From the NCBI GenBank assembly GCA_947629855.1, contig CANRFI010000002.1, forward strand, positions 1-64,000: 64,000 bases of DNA, read 5' to 3'. The translations under genes and the position numbers were made by a program. Origin of the DNA: an uncultured Clostridia bacterium. Lineage in GTDB: Bacteria; Bacillota_A; Clostridia; TANB77; CAG-508. This document shows, piece after piece, positions 29,300 to 39,244 of the stretch (positions are counted from its first letter, which is position 1; every line of letters starts with the position of its first letter). Under the pieces are notes generated by a model that searched no databases, was not told the DNA's origin, and worked only from the letters and a program-made list of their open reading frames with translations.

Positions 29300-29887
29300 T
29301 TGAAAACAAAACAAAAAAAAGTAGATGTTGAAAATATTCAAATTGACCATGGAATTGTGTTTAGAAATTATGGATTAGAATCACAAAAAATGTTAGCTCC
29401 AATAAGAGGTGGTTCTACATTTAAAGTAGAAAGAACAATAAGACAAATAGAGTTTGATGGTCAAGGAGGAAAAACAAAAGGCACAGAAGTAATTGATGAT
29501 GAAAATGCAACAATTTCAGCAAAAACATTAAATGCAAGTCTTGAAACTTTAGCATTAGCACTACCAGGAGCAAAGCTAACAAGAAAAGATGGAGAAACAG
29601 GAGATATTATTAAAATAGAAAGTTCTGAATTAGGTCTTATATCAGATGAAAACTATGATGAAAATACTACAGTATTTTGCAAAACATTAAAAGGAGATTT
29701 TCTAAAAATTAGTATATTTGATTCTATGGCGGATAATGGACTAGAATTTTCAGCAGTTCAAAAAGCAGAAGGAGAAATACAATTAGATTTTGCAGCTCAT
29801 CATTCTTATGAAGATGAAACAAAAACTATTTATTCAATAGAAAAAATAGATAAATTTAATTATGAATATGCAGCACCAGTTATTTAG
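29300..29887 (+). CDS. major tail tube protein
   Basis: 195 residues from TTG 29300 after AAAGGAGG. Single-domain, beta-rich, with a phage major tail protein pattern; position before the tail chaperone pair is diagnostic. Confidence 0.82.
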   Translation: MKTKQKKVDVENIQIDHGIVFRNYGLESQKMLAPIRGGSTFKVERTIRQIEFDGQGGKTKGTEVIDDENATISAKTLNASLETLALALPGAKLTRKDGETGDIIKIESSELGLISDENYDENTTVFCKTLKGDFLKISIFDSMADNGLEFSAVQKAEGEIQLDFAAHHSYEDETKTIYSIEKIDKFNYEYAAPVI

Positions 29888-29933
29888 TAGAAGTAACTAA
29901 AAGTTGCTTCATTTTTTAATTTAGGAGGTTATC

Positions 29934-30272
29934 ATGAAAATTAATATTGAAATGATGTGTTTAATAAGTTCAATGATGGAAAAATTAAAGATTGATACTG
30001 AAGTAGAAAAACTATTTGAAAAGGGCCAATCAGTAATAGGAAAAAATAAAGAAGAAAAAGAAGCTATGCAACAACAAATTGGAGCAGAAATACTTTTTTT
30101 AATCGGGAAAAAATTACATTTAATAAAAGAAGAATTAATCCAATTTATTTGCCTATATAAGGGAATAAAGGAAAAAGAAGCTAAAGAATTGGATATTATT
30201 GAATTTATTAAAGAAATAATGAAAGATAAAGGATTAATAAATTTTTTAAAACAAAAGGCTATATCCAAATAG
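29934..30272 (+). CDS. tail assembly chaperone (gpG-like)
   Basis: 112 residues, helical, after AGGAGGTTATC. The 3' end carries the heptamer T TTA AAA (30245-30251), in register with this frame, allowing a -1 slip that makes the longer gpGT form. Confidence 0.85.
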   Translation: MKINIEMMCLISSMMEKLKIDTEVEKLFEKGQSVIGKNKEEKEAMQQQIGAEILFLIGKKLHLIKEELIQFICLYKGIKEKEAKELDIIEFIKEIMKDKGLINFLKQKAISK

Positions 30273-30589
30273 AAGAAAAAATAATACTTCTAAATAAATA
30301 TTACGGAATAGCCAATATCAATAATTTTTCAATAGAATGTTTGCCAAAACTGCTTGATACTGCATATGAAAAGGAATTATATGAAAGATGGCTTACAATA
30401 TATCCATTTATGGAAATGGAAAGAATAGAGTATGTTTCATTTGAAGAGTATAAAAATAAAGCCCTTAGTAATGTTAGCCACAATTATTCAAACAGTACAA
30501 TATCTAACGAAGCAATAGAAAAAGAAATGTTAGAGTTAGTTAAATTCTACGAGCAAAAGTCAGAGGTGAAAAAAAATGGAAATATTTAA
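29934..30589 (+). CDS. tail assembly chaperone fusion (gpGT-like) by -1 frameshift
   Basis: Slipping back one base at 30245-30251 continues as FKTKGYIQIEEKIILLNKYYG... to a stop at 30589. The downstream frame is open from the heptamer to the end and has no start codon with a site of its own. This is the conserved lambda G/GT arrangement and is unrelated to the +1 events at CGG. Confidence 0.82.
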
Positions 30590-32633
30590 ACTGTTTGGAA
30601 GTATTTTTGTAGATACTACGGAAACTGATAAGAAATTAGAAAAAACAAATAAAAAAGGAAAAAGCATAGGAGAAACTTTAGGCAACGGAATAAAAACAGT
30701 TGGAAAATGGGGAGCAGCAATTGTAGGTGCAGCCACAACAGCTGGAGCAGCAATTGTAGGCATGGCCACTAAAACCGCATCAAATTGTGATGAAATAGAT
30801 AAAATGTCTCAAAAACTAGGATTATCACGAAAAGCATACCAAGAATGGAGTTATATACTTTCTCAAAATGGTGCAGATATAAATAGTTTAAGTACAGGCA
30901 TGAAGACACTTACTGCATCTATGGATAAAGTAACAGAAGGCAATGCTACTGCAAAAGCCAATTTTGATAGATTAGGTTTATCTGTGTATGATAATACAGG
31001 AAAATTAAAATCACAAGAGCAAATGTTTGAAGAAACTGTTGTTGCCATGCAAGGGATGGAAGATGGCACAGAAAAAGCTAGATTAGCAACCGAATTATTT
31101 GGAAAACAAGGACAAGAATTAATGCCTCTTCTAAATGGAGAAGCGGGTTCGGTCGAAGAATTAAAGCAAAAAGCTCACGATTTGGGAATGGTTTTAAGTG
31201 ATGAAACTGTCAATGCAGGTGTTAGTTTCACAGATACAATGGATACATTAAAGAGAGCAGGACAAGGATTATTTAATGTAATAGGTGGAGCTGTAATGCC
31301 TATTGTTGAAAAATTTGCTAATTTAATCATAAACAATATGCCAACAATTCAAAATATGATAGGTCAATTTACTCCTATTTTTACTCAAGTTGCAGAATCA
31401 GTATTGCCACCATTAATGCAACTGGGTCAAACAATTTTACCAATTATATTTGATGTATTGCAAACATTAACACCAATTTTTACAGAAATTATTAGCACAA
31501 TTTTACCCGTTATAGTACAACTAATTCAAATGTTATTACCACCGATAGTTCAGATAGTTCAAGAAATACTGCCTATTTTTGTACAACTAATACAAGCCAT
31601 ACTACCATTATTACAGCCCATAATACAATTATTACAACCTATAATTGATTTATTTATGGCTTTATTAGAGCCGTTGCTTTCATTAATAAATTTAATATTG
31701 CCACCAATAATATCATTATTTACAACTATAATTCAATTAATATTACCACCATTGCAAGCAGGATTAGAATTAATAGCTAATATTGTATCAGGAGTATTTA
31801 AAGGAGCATTTGAATTAATCTCAAATATTATAAAAACTACAATAGGTGTATTTCAAGGAATTATAGATTTTATAAAAAACATATTTGTAAATGGATGGTC
31901 TAATGCTTTTAATACTGTAAAGAATATATTTTCTAATATATTTAATGCAATAGGAAATATTATAAATAATGTTAAAAATATATTTTCTGGAATTATTAAC
32001 TTTATTAAAAATACATTTGTTGCAGCATGGCAAGGTGCATTTAATACAGTTAAAAATATATTTTCTACAGTATTTAATACAATACAAAATGTAATAAATA
32101 ATATAAAAAATATATTCTCAAATATTATTAATTTTGTAAAGAATGTTTTTGCAGGAAATTGGAGTGCAGCATGGCAAAATATTAAAAACATATTTAGTAA
32201 TGTTATAAGTGGAATAGCCAATATATTTAAAGCTCCAATAAATCTTATTATCAATGGAATAAATGCTTTTATTAGAGGAATTAATAAAATAAAAATACCT
32301 GATTGGGTTCCTGGAATAGGAGGAATGGGATTTCATATTAATGAATTACCAAGATTAAAAGTAGGTATTGATTATGTACCAGAAGATGATTATCCTGCGG
32401 TATTACATAAAGGCGAAAGAGTTCTAACAAAAGAAGAAAATGCTGAATATATGAAAAATAGAAGCAAAGGACAAAATGAACATCAAAGTAGTAATGTGCA
32501 AAACAATGAGAATAATTCTTTTACTGTAAAAATAGAAAATTTCTATAATAATACAAAACAAGATATACAAGCTCTTTCAGAAGAAATGGCTTTCTATTTT
32601 TATGGTAAAAAAAGACCGAAAGGAGCTAGATAA
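30576..32633 (+). CDS. tape measure protein
   Basis: 685 residues; sets tail length. A small helical N-terminus and Ala/Gly-rich hydrophobic segment (about 45-62) are followed by a long hydrophobic region rich in Ile/Leu/Pro (about 235-420), then amphipathic repeats of the KNIF...NFIKNVF type (about 425-560). It starts inside the gpGT frame. The tail end (about 600-620) has the LHKGERVLTKEENAEY motif of phage tape measures. Confidence 0.92.
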   Translation: MEIFKLFGSIFVDTTETDKKLEKTNKKGKSIGETLGNGIKTVGKWGAAIVGAATTAGAAIVGMATKTASNCDEIDKMSQKLGLSRKAYQEWSYILSQNGADINSLSTGMKTLTASMDKVTEGNATAKANFDRLGLSVYDNTGKLKSQEQMFEETVVAMQGMEDGTEKARLATELFGKQGQELMPLLNGEAGSVEELKQKAHDLGMVLSDETVNAGVSFTDTMDTLKRAGQGLFNVIGGAVMPIVEKFANLIINNMPTIQNMIGQFTPIFTQVAESVLPPLMQLGQTILPIIFDVLQTLTPIFTEIISTILPVIVQLIQMLLPPIVQIVQEILPIFVQLIQAILPLLQPIIQLLQPIIDLFMALLEPLLSLINLILPPIISLFTTIIQLILPPLQAGLELIANIVSGVFKGAFELISNIIKTTIGVFQGIIDFIKNIFVNGWSNAFNTVKNIFSNIFNAIGNIINNVKNIFSGIINFIKNTFVAAWQGAFNTVKNIFSTVFNTIQNVINNIKNIFSNIINFVKNVFAGNWSAAWQNIKNIFSNVISGIANIFKAPINLIINGINAFIRGINKIKIPDWVPGIGGMGFHINELPRLKVGIDYVPEDDYPAVLHKGERVLTKEENAEYMKNRSKGQNEHQSSNVQNNENNSFTVKIENFYNNTKQDIQALSEEMAFYFYGKKRPKGAR

Positions 32634-33319
32634 TGATACCATATTTTATTTGGAATGGAGTTAATTCTATAGAAAAAAATATAATAGTCAATGAATTACC
32701 ACCAATCATAAAGGCTAATAAAAAAATAGAAGAACAGACTATACCTGGAAGAAGCGGAAAATTATATATTGATGATAATACATATGACACTTTTGTATAT
32801 CAAATAAAATGCACATTGGGCCCTAATGCAAATATTAGAGATATATCTAATTGGCTAAATGGTTTAGGAAAATTAATATTATCTTTAGAACCTGATAAAT
32901 ATTATGAGGGGATAATAAAGAACCAAATTGATTTTACAAAAGTATTACATGTATTTTATGAATTTCCTATAGAAATCGAGTTACAACCTTTTGCATATTC
33001 AATAGAAGAAATTGAGCATAATATTTCAGAACCAACGGAGATATATATAACTCAATCAACGACAGAAATAAAACCATATTATAAAATACATGGTTCCGGA
33101 CAAGCTACATTAACAATTAATAATAAATCTCAAATAATAAAAAACATTGATGAATATATAGAATTGGATTCAAAAATAGAAGAAGCTTATAAAGAAAGTA
33201 AAAACTTGAATAGCAGTATAAATGGGGAATTTTTAAATTTAGTTCCTGGGAAAAATGTAATAAGTTGGATTGGAAATATAACAAATATAGAAATAAAGTA
33301 TAGGGAGACATTTATATGA
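32633..33319 (+). CDS. distal tail protein (Dit)
   Basis: 228 residues, starting on the last base of the tape measure stop. Family features: YFIWNGVNS start, VNELPPIIKANKKIEEQTIPGRSG. Forms the hub between tail tube and baseplate. Confidence 0.88.
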   Translation: MIPYFIWNGVNSIEKNIIVNELPPIIKANKKIEEQTIPGRSGKLYIDDNTYDTFVYQIKCTLGPNANIRDISNWLNGLGKLILSLEPDKYYEGIIKNQIDFTKVLHVFYEFPIEIELQPFAYSIEEIEHNISEPTEIYITQSTTEIKPYYKIHGSGQATLTINNKSQIIKNIDEYIELDSKIEEAYKESKNLNSSINGEFLNLVPGKNVISWIGNITNIEIKYRETFI

Positions 33320-35427
33320 TTACATTATTTGATTCGAAATGTATAGATTTTGATAATAATGGTATTGGTATATTAAGAGATACATTAAATTGTGAAGTGG
33401 AAGAAACTCTTAATGGCGAACTTGTATTAAATTTAGAATATCCGATAAATTCTAAATATATTGAATTTATAAAAAATGAAAATATTATAAAATGTGATGC
33501 AGGATTTGAAGAAGATCAATTATTCAGAATAAAAAATGTAAAGCCAAATTTAGAAACAATAACAGTTTACGCAGAGCATATAACTTATGATTTAATAGAT
33601 AATTTCCTTGAAGATACTTTTCCTCAAAATTTAAGTGGTTTGGCTTGCCTAGAGTGGATACTATCTCATACATTATATACTCATAAATTCAAAGCATTTT
33701 CTAATATAGTAAAAAATGCAAGTGCAAGATATGTTAGAAAAAATCCAATGGAAGCTATATTAGGAGATGAAGATAATAGTTTTGTAAATGTATGGGGCGG
33801 AGAGCTAGAACGCAATAATTTCATAATAAGCATGCTAACCAAAAGAGGCAGTAATAGAGGATACAAAATAAAATATAGAAAAAATCTTACAGGATTAGAT
33901 TTTACAATAGATAATTCTAATATAGTAACAAAAATAATGCCTCAAGGGTATAATGGATTATTTTTACCCGAAAAATATATAGATAGTCCACTAATTAATA
34001 ATTATCCACATCCAAAAGTACAAATATTTGAATATGCTGATGTTAAAATTAAAGAAAAAGAAGATGATGAAGAAGGATTTGAAACAGTTGAAGAAGCATA
34101 TGAAGAATTGAGAAAATTAGCAAATTTGGAATATACAGAAAATAATGTAGACAAACCAAGTGTAAATTTAAAAGTGGATTTTTTAGATTTATCAAAAACA
34201 ACTGAATATAAAAATTATACTTTTTTAGAAAAAGTATTAATGGGAGATACAGTTACTGTTGAGTTAGATTATACTCAAGTAGAAGTTAGAGTCATAAAAA
34301 CTACTTACAATTCACTATTACATAGATACACTAAATTAGAATTAGGAGAATTTAAAGCTAATTATATAGAAGATTCAAATAAAAATATTAGTAGTGTAGT
34401 AAAAAAGCAAACAGAAGAAATTGAAACATCTATACTGGATCAAGCAAAGAGTAATGCTTCAGATTTAATAAAAAAGGCAACAAATGGGTATATAGTTTTG
34501 AGACCTGAAGAAAATCCAACAGAAATTTTAATAATGAACAAACCAGATGTAAATAAAGCTGATAAAATTTGGAGATGGAATATGAACGGGTTTGCATATA
34601 CTGATGAAGGTATTAACGGTACATATAAAACGGCTATGACAATGGATGGTTCAATTGTAGCGGATTTTATTACTTCAGGAATTTTAAGTGCAGACCTTAT
34701 AAAAGCAGGAACAATGAGTTTAGAGCGATTACTTGGAGATGTTTTAACTTTAGGAGGAAGTAATAATAAGAGCGGAAGAATAGAAATAAAAGATTCTTCT
34801 GGAAATATAATGGCAATTTTAAACAATGAGGGCTTGACTTTAAGTAATGGTGCAAAACTAATAGGAGGAAATGGAGTATTAAGCCAATTTCAATATAAAT
34901 CTGGAGAATGGTTAGGTTATAACTTATATTATATGGAAGAGTATCGTGAAACAAGAATTATTTTAGATACATACATTCCAGAAAATTTTGTGGTTACGAG
35001 TGCAAAAATAACATTAGAGCATACACCTATAAATTGGAGCTATGCAGTTGAAAACAATCAAAATGCATATACATGGGGATATTGCAGAAATATAAGATTA
35101 TACAAATCAGACACAACAGGACAAAAAATACAGATGGCTTTTTATAGTGAGATATATTCTGAATTTTATGGTAATGAAACAGAAATTGTAAATGCATTTG
35201 GTAAAAATGGATTTACAGCTAAAATACCAAGCGATTCTAATTTTAAAACAGAAGAAGTGGAAAGTATAGATATAAAAAACTTTCTTTCTCAAGGAAGAAA
35301 TGTGTTTACTATTAGAACTGCAAATACACCACCTACTGCATATACAAATGGGAAATTAAATCCAGAAGGAATGCGACAAACAGGAAGTGTAGAAGCAATT
35401 TTAAATATAGTTGGATATATGAAATAG
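33316..35427 (+). CDS. tail-associated lysin/endopeptidase-type tail protein
   Basis: 703 residues. The N-terminal half is the prophage tail (gp18-like) fold (DCEVEETLNGELVLNLEYPI, KNVKPNLETITVYAEHITYD). The C-terminal part (about 390-703) is beta-rich and probably trimeric; no clear peptidase catalytic residues are seen. Overlaps Dit by 4 bases. Confidence 0.85.
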   Translation: MITLFDSKCIDFDNNGIGILRDTLNCEVEETLNGELVLNLEYPINSKYIEFIKNENIIKCDAGFEEDQLFRIKNVKPNLETITVYAEHITYDLIDNFLEDTFPQNLSGLACLEWILSHTLYTHKFKAFSNIVKNASARYVRKNPMEAILGDEDNSFVNVWGGELERNNFIISMLTKRGSNRGYKIKYRKNLTGLDFTIDNSNIVTKIMPQGYNGLFLPEKYIDSPLINNYPHPKVQIFEYADVKIKEKEDDEEGFETVEEAYEELRKLANLEYTENNVDKPSVNLKVDFLDLSKTTEYKNYTFLEKVLMGDTVTVELDYTQVEVRVIKTTYNSLLHRYTKLELGEFKANYIEDSNKNISSVVKKQTEEIETSILDQAKSNASDLIKKATNGYIVLRPEENPTEILIMNKPDVNKADKIWRWNMNGFAYTDEGINGTYKTAMTMDGSIVADFITSGILSADLIKAGTMSLERLLGDVLTLGGSNNKSGRIEIKDSSGNIMAILNNEGLTLSNGAKLIGGNGVLSQFQYKSGEWLGYNLYYMEEYRETRIILDTYIPENFVVTSAKITLEHTPINWSYAVENNQNAYTWGYCRNIRLYKSDTTGQKIQMAFYSEIYSEFYGNETEIVNAFGKNGFTAKIPSDSNFKTEEVESIDIKNFLSQGRNVFTIRTANTPPTAYTNGKLNPEGMRQTGSVEAILNIVGYMK

Positions 35428-35439
35428 GAGGTCTTAAAA

Positions 35440-36489
35440 TTGAAAAGAATTATAAATCTTACAGTTGATTTTAAAAGTAAAATATATAATACTATATTTT
35501 TAAAACAAATGGATACGACTGTATTTATTATAAAAATATTAGATAATAATATTATTGCAAATTTAAATGATCAAACAATAGACATATTATTCACAAAACC
35601 AAATGATAAAATAGTGCAACAACTTTCTTCAAATATAGACACAGAAAAAGGGATTGCAACAATTCCTTTAAAAGAAGATTGTGTTAGGCATCCAGGAAAA
35701 GCAAAAATGGAATTAGAAGTAAAAAATACTAATAGTGAAGTAATATCATCATTTTATATTCCTATTTTTATAGAGAAAACCAGTAAAGGAAATGTAGAAT
35801 CTGAAGATATGCCAAATTACTTTGAAGAATTTTCTAAGGCGATTGATGATTTAAAAAATAATTCTACAGAAATGTTAGAAAACATTAAAAAAGCAGAAGA
35901 AACTAGACAACAAAATGAAGAAAAAAGAACAGAATCAGAAAAAACTAGAACAGAAGCGGAAAAAACCAGAGTTTCTAAAGAAAAAGAAAGAGTATCAGCA
36001 GAAGAAACTAGGCAACAAAATGAGGATAAAAGAAAAGAATCAGAAACTGCTCGAAAAGAAGCGGAGAAAAAAAGAGTTTCTGCAGAAGAAACTAGAAACG
36101 AAAATGAAAATACAAGAAAAGAAGCAGAAAATTCTAGAGCTTTGGCAGAAGAAAAAAGAGCACAATTTCAAAAAGAATTTAAGGAATATATAGAAAACAA
36201 TAAGGTTGCATCTTATAAATATAGATTAGATATTGTAAATGATACAGAATTAGGAGATACAATAACAATTCCTTGTTATTATAAAGTAGGGGCAAATGTT
36301 CTTGATGTTTATTATGTAGGGCAAAGATTAATAAAATGTACAACAAATGATGATTTAAATACAGGACATTATTCAGAAGTAGGAGATGCTGACAGTATAA
36401 GCAATCAAATAAAAATAACAAGTGATTGGAAAGCATCTGCTGGAAACTATTTTGAATTTGTAGTAAGGGGTGAATACAATGAAACCTAG
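35440..36489 (+). CDS. BppU-like baseplate protein with long coiled coil
   Basis: 349 residues from TTG 35440 after AGGAGG. The N-terminal 115 residues look like the BppU tail-attachment domain. Residues about 150-240 are a repeated E-T-R-x-x-x-E coiled coil. The C-terminal domain is beta-rich. Probably links the receptor-binding part to the tail. Confidence 0.8.
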   Translation: MKRIINLTVDFKSKIYNTIFLKQMDTTVFIIKILDNNIIANLNDQTIDILFTKPNDKIVQQLSSNIDTEKGIATIPLKEDCVRHPGKAKMELEVKNTNSEVISSFYIPIFIEKTSKGNVESEDMPNYFEEFSKAIDDLKNNSTEMLENIKKAEETRQQNEEKRTESEKTRTEAEKTRVSKEKERVSAEETRQQNEDKRKESETARKEAEKKRVSAEETRNENENTRKEAENSRALAEEKRAQFQKEFKEYIENNKVASYKYRLDIVNDTELGDTITIPCYYKVGANVLDVYYVGQRLIKCTTNDDLNTGHYSEVGDADSISNQIKITSDWKASAGNYFEFVVRGEYNET

Positions 36490-37255
36490 TAATAATATTT
36501 TAAGTTTACTTCCTAAAAATGCAGGAATGCATAATAGCATTTGTAGAGGAGAAGATATAACGGATTTATTTTATGATGGAACTTTATCAAAGCAAATTGA
36601 AAATGGAACTTTTGATGATATATTCATAGGAGACTATATAATAGGAAAACAAAGTAGTAGAAAATATTTAGTTGCAGATTTGGATTATAGGCTACATTGT
36701 GGCGATACAGCATGCACTAAGCATCATATTTTAATGATACCAGAGAGAAGTATGGGAACGGAACAAATGAATGCATCTAATATTACAACAGGAGCTTACA
36801 TAGGAAGCGAGATGTACACAAAGCATATAGGTGCTTATAGAACAATAATAAAGGATGATTTTGGGGCAGATCATATTTTAAAGCATAGAGAACATTTACA
36901 AAATGCAGTTACAAAAGGTTATTCTAGCGGTGGAACTTGGTATGACTCTGAAATAGAATTAATGAATGAGTGTATGGTTTATGGATCATATATTTTTACA
37001 CCAGGAGTACATAATCAAGGTGGAAATGATACAGTAATACCAAACTTATATACAATAGACAAATCTCAATTATCATTATTCAGATTAAAACCAGATTCAA
37101 TTGTCGCATTAAACGATCAAGGAGTAAGACAATGGTACTGGTTAAGAGATGTTGTCTCTTCTGCGTACTTCGCTTATGTGTCCGGCAATGGCCTTGCTAA
37201 CTCCAACGGCGCTTCCAACTCTTACGGTGTTAGACCTGCATTTTTAATAATTTAA
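36479..37255 (+). CDS. variable tail-tip protein, DGR-type target (DUF6273-like)
   Basis: 258 residues from ATG 36479 (AGGGGTG site; an upstream GTG at 36470 is less likely). The C-terminus has the pattern of retroelement-diversified phage adhesins: WYWLRDVVSSAYFAYVSG followed by NGLANSNGASNSYGVRPAF. From about 37140 the codon use changes sharply to TCC, GGC, AAC, TAC and GCT, unlike the rest of the gene. The lectin-like fold probably binds the host surface. No reverse transcriptase or template repeat is visible nearby. Confidence 0.78.
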   Translation: MKPSNNILSLLPKNAGMHNSICRGEDITDLFYDGTLSKQIENGTFDDIFIGDYIIGKQSSRKYLVADLDYRLHCGDTACTKHHILMIPERSMGTEQMNASNITTGAYIGSEMYTKHIGAYRTIIKDDFGADHILKHREHLQNAVTKGYSSGGTWYDSEIELMNECMVYGSYIFTPGVHNQGGNDTVIPNLYTIDKSQLSLFRLKPDSIVALNDQGVRQWYWLRDVVSSAYFAYVSGNGLANSNGASNSYGVRPAFLII

Positions 37256-37274
37256 ATTAAGAAGGAGGAGAAAA

Positions 37275-37679
37275 GTGGAAAAATTATTTAATTCAATAAG
37301 TATTTATTTTGGAATAATAGGAGGACTAATAATAAATTTTTTAGGTGGCTGGGATGGACTAGCAGCAACATTAGTAGGATTAGCAGTAGCAGATTATATA
37401 ACAGGTGTATTAAAAGCCATACATAATAAAGAACTTTCAAGTGAAATTGGCATAAAAGGAATAATAAGAAAAGTAGTAATATTTATTTTAGTAGGAATAT
37501 CAGTATTACTAGAAAAAAACTTAGGTATTCCTGCAATAAGAGAAATAGTAATGATGTTCTTTATTGCTAACGAAGGTATAAGTTTACTAGAAAATGTATC
37601 ACAAATGGGAGTGCCATTTCCAGAACAATTAAAGAATGTATTATTACAATTAAGAGATAAAAACAAGGAGGAGAAATAA
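37275..37679 (+). CDS. holin (toxin secretion/phage lysis family)
   Basis: 134 residues, GTG start after GAAGGAGGAG, with three hydrophobic helices (about 10-35, 38-55, 70-95). Members punch the membrane for endolysin release. Features such as GGWDGLAATLVGLAVADYIT are typical. Confidence 0.92.
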   Translation: MEKLFNSISIYFGIIGGLIINFLGGWDGLAATLVGLAVADYITGVLKAIHNKELSSEIGIKGIIRKVVIFILVGISVLLEKNLGIPAIREIVMMFFIANEGISLLENVSQMGVPFPEQLKNVLLQLRDKNKEEK

Positions 37680-37680
37680 C

Positions 37681-37749
37681 ATGCAGAACAAAAACCATAC
37701 AACTCGCTCTACTGTAAGAGAGAGAGAGAGAGAGCCATACTTTAAATAA
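37681..37749 (+). CDS. 22-residue peptide over an AG repeat
   Basis: ATG 37681 begins right after the holin stop with an AAGGAGG site. A run of nine AG units (37717-37734) encodes Arg-Glu repeats. Low confidence as a true gene; the repeat could change length. Confidence 0.3.
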   Translation: MQNKNHTTRSTVREREREPYFK

Positions 37750-37767
37750 TGAATGGGGGTGTCTAAT

Positions 37768-38256
37768 ATGATACCTCTTGCAGAAGATTATAGAAATTTT
37801 AAAAACGAAATCCAAACATTAAAAACAAAAATTAGTGATTTAGAAAATCAATCTTATGTAACTAAGGAAAAAGCACTAAAAACTACTGGGTGGTATAGAA
37901 TTGCAAGATTAACAACACAAATTGGTCATGGAATATCTCAAATTGTTCAAATAAAAAGAAATTATAATCATGCTGGCAATGAAGTAATTTGTATTGTAGT
38001 GCAGTTTATTTATAACAAAGCACAAATAAAAATTTTATCATCACTAGCTCTTACGAGATTAATAAAAAAAGCAAGAGTAGTAATAAATAATACTAATGCT
38101 TATTTAGATATTCAATATGATGTGGGAGTTTCAGATAATAATGAAAATGTAGTATCAGTAAGTAGTATAATGAGTAAAGATTTTAATTTATTAGATTTTG
38201 AACCAGTTGATGATGAAGGGACTATTTGTACAACAATTGATATTGTTAATACATAA
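37768..38256 (+). CDS. hypothetical phage structural-like protein
   Basis: 162 residues from ATG 37768 (GGGGGTG site). A short coiled N-terminus followed by a beta-rich domain (GHGISQIVQIKRNYNHAGNE...); resembles tail-fibre appendage or baseplate accessory proteins, not identified. Confidence 0.6.
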   Translation: MIPLAEDYRNFKNEIQTLKTKISDLENQSYVTKEKALKTTGWYRIARLTTQIGHGISQIVQIKRNYNHAGNEVICIVVQFIYNKAQIKILSSLALTRLIKKARVVINNTNAYLDIQYDVGVSDNNENVVSVSSIMSKDFNLLDFEPVDDEGTICTTIDIVNT

Positions 38257-38292
38257 ATTAAAAAAATAAATAATAATAGGAGAGTGAATAAT

Positions 38293-38967
38293 ATGTTAAA
38301 TGTAAAACAAAGACAAATGAACTTAAAGTTCCTAAATTTCTATTATAAAAATATTGATGGAATAGAAGGTGCAGGAACAAAAGAAGCATATAAAAAATTT
38401 CAAAAAGAATATGGATTAGCAGTTGATGGTATTTATGGAAAAAATACAGATGCAAAATTAATTTCAGTTATTAAAGATATTCAAACTAAAATAGGAACTA
38501 ATCCAGATGGAGTAGCAGGGGATAATACAATTGCAAAATGTAAAGAATATCAATCAAAAAATGGACTAGCACCAGATGGAATTTGTGGTGCAAATACAAG
38601 AGCAAAATTAAATTCAAGTGATTTAAGTTGGAATAATATAAAACATTTTAAAAAATCTGAGTTTACTTGTAAATGTGGTTGTGGACTTAACAATATGAAT
38701 TTAAAAGTAGTAGAAATTGCAGACCAAATAAGAGAACACTTTGGAAAGCCTTGCATAGTAAATAGTGGTTGTAGATGTACAAGCCATAATAAAAAAGTAG
38801 GTGGTGTTACTAATTCAAGACATTTATCTGGAAAAGCAATAGATTTATATGTTCAAGGTATATCTGGAAATACATTATTATCTTATACAAAGCAATTAGT
38901 AAATCAAGGAAAATTAAGATATACTTATTTAATAGGTGGAAATGCAGTACATATTGATGTTTTATAA
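38293..38967 (+). CDS. endolysin: peptidoglycan-binding repeats plus M15 peptidase
   Basis: 224 residues from ATG 38293 (AGGAGAG site). Two peptidoglycan-binding repeats (about 15-110, GAGTKEAYKKFQKEYGLAVDG and related) precede a D-Ala-D-Ala carboxypeptidase-like M15 domain with SGCRCTSHNKKVGG, SRHLSGKAIDLYV and VHIDVL. Cuts cell-wall peptides at lysis. Lies after the holin. Confidence 0.93.
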   Translation: MLNVKQRQMNLKFLNFYYKNIDGIEGAGTKEAYKKFQKEYGLAVDGIYGKNTDAKLISVIKDIQTKIGTNPDGVAGDNTIAKCKEYQSKNGLAPDGICGANTRAKLNSSDLSWNNIKHFKKSEFTCKCGCGLNNMNLKVVEIADQIREHFGKPCIVNSGCRCTSHNKKVGGVTNSRHLSGKAIDLYVQGISGNTLLSYTKQLVNQGKLRYTYLIGGNAVHIDVL

Positions 38968-38976
38968 AATAAAAAA

Positions 38977-39002
38977 GAGGGTTCCTATTTTAGGATACCC
39001 TC
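38977..39002 (-). terminator. hairpin, minus-strand polarity
   Basis: GAGGGT.TCCTA / TAGGATACCCTC with an A run on the left, that is a T run on the minus strand, so it ends leftward transcription. It may also stop the endolysin mRNA weakly. Confidence 0.6.
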
Positions 39003-39084
39003 AGCAAATGCTTATAAGCCAAAGTTTATTAATATTAATAAACAGATATTATATATATATCCAATAAATAGAAAAATATTCTAA

Positions 39085-39124
39085 AAATAAAAAAGAAGAA
39101 CTATGCATTTTGTTTGCATAGTTC
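39085..39124 (-). terminator. terminator of the MazF-like gene
   Basis: GAACTATGCA / TGCATAGTTC stem with a T-rich run on the minus strand, downstream of the 39245-39808 gene. Confidence 0.75.
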
Positions 39125-39244
39125 AGAAATACTCATATAGAGTCATAGCCTTTCGGCAGATATATTAACATAAATGTTAATTATTAAATATATAATAACA
39201 TTATAATTAAAAAAAGTCAATATTATTTTTAAAATTTGTTTAAA

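Noticed and set aside
29934..30589. Tail chaperone break as another CGG event
   Set aside because: No CGG codon there; it is a -1 slip on T TTA AAA, the usual tail chaperone device.
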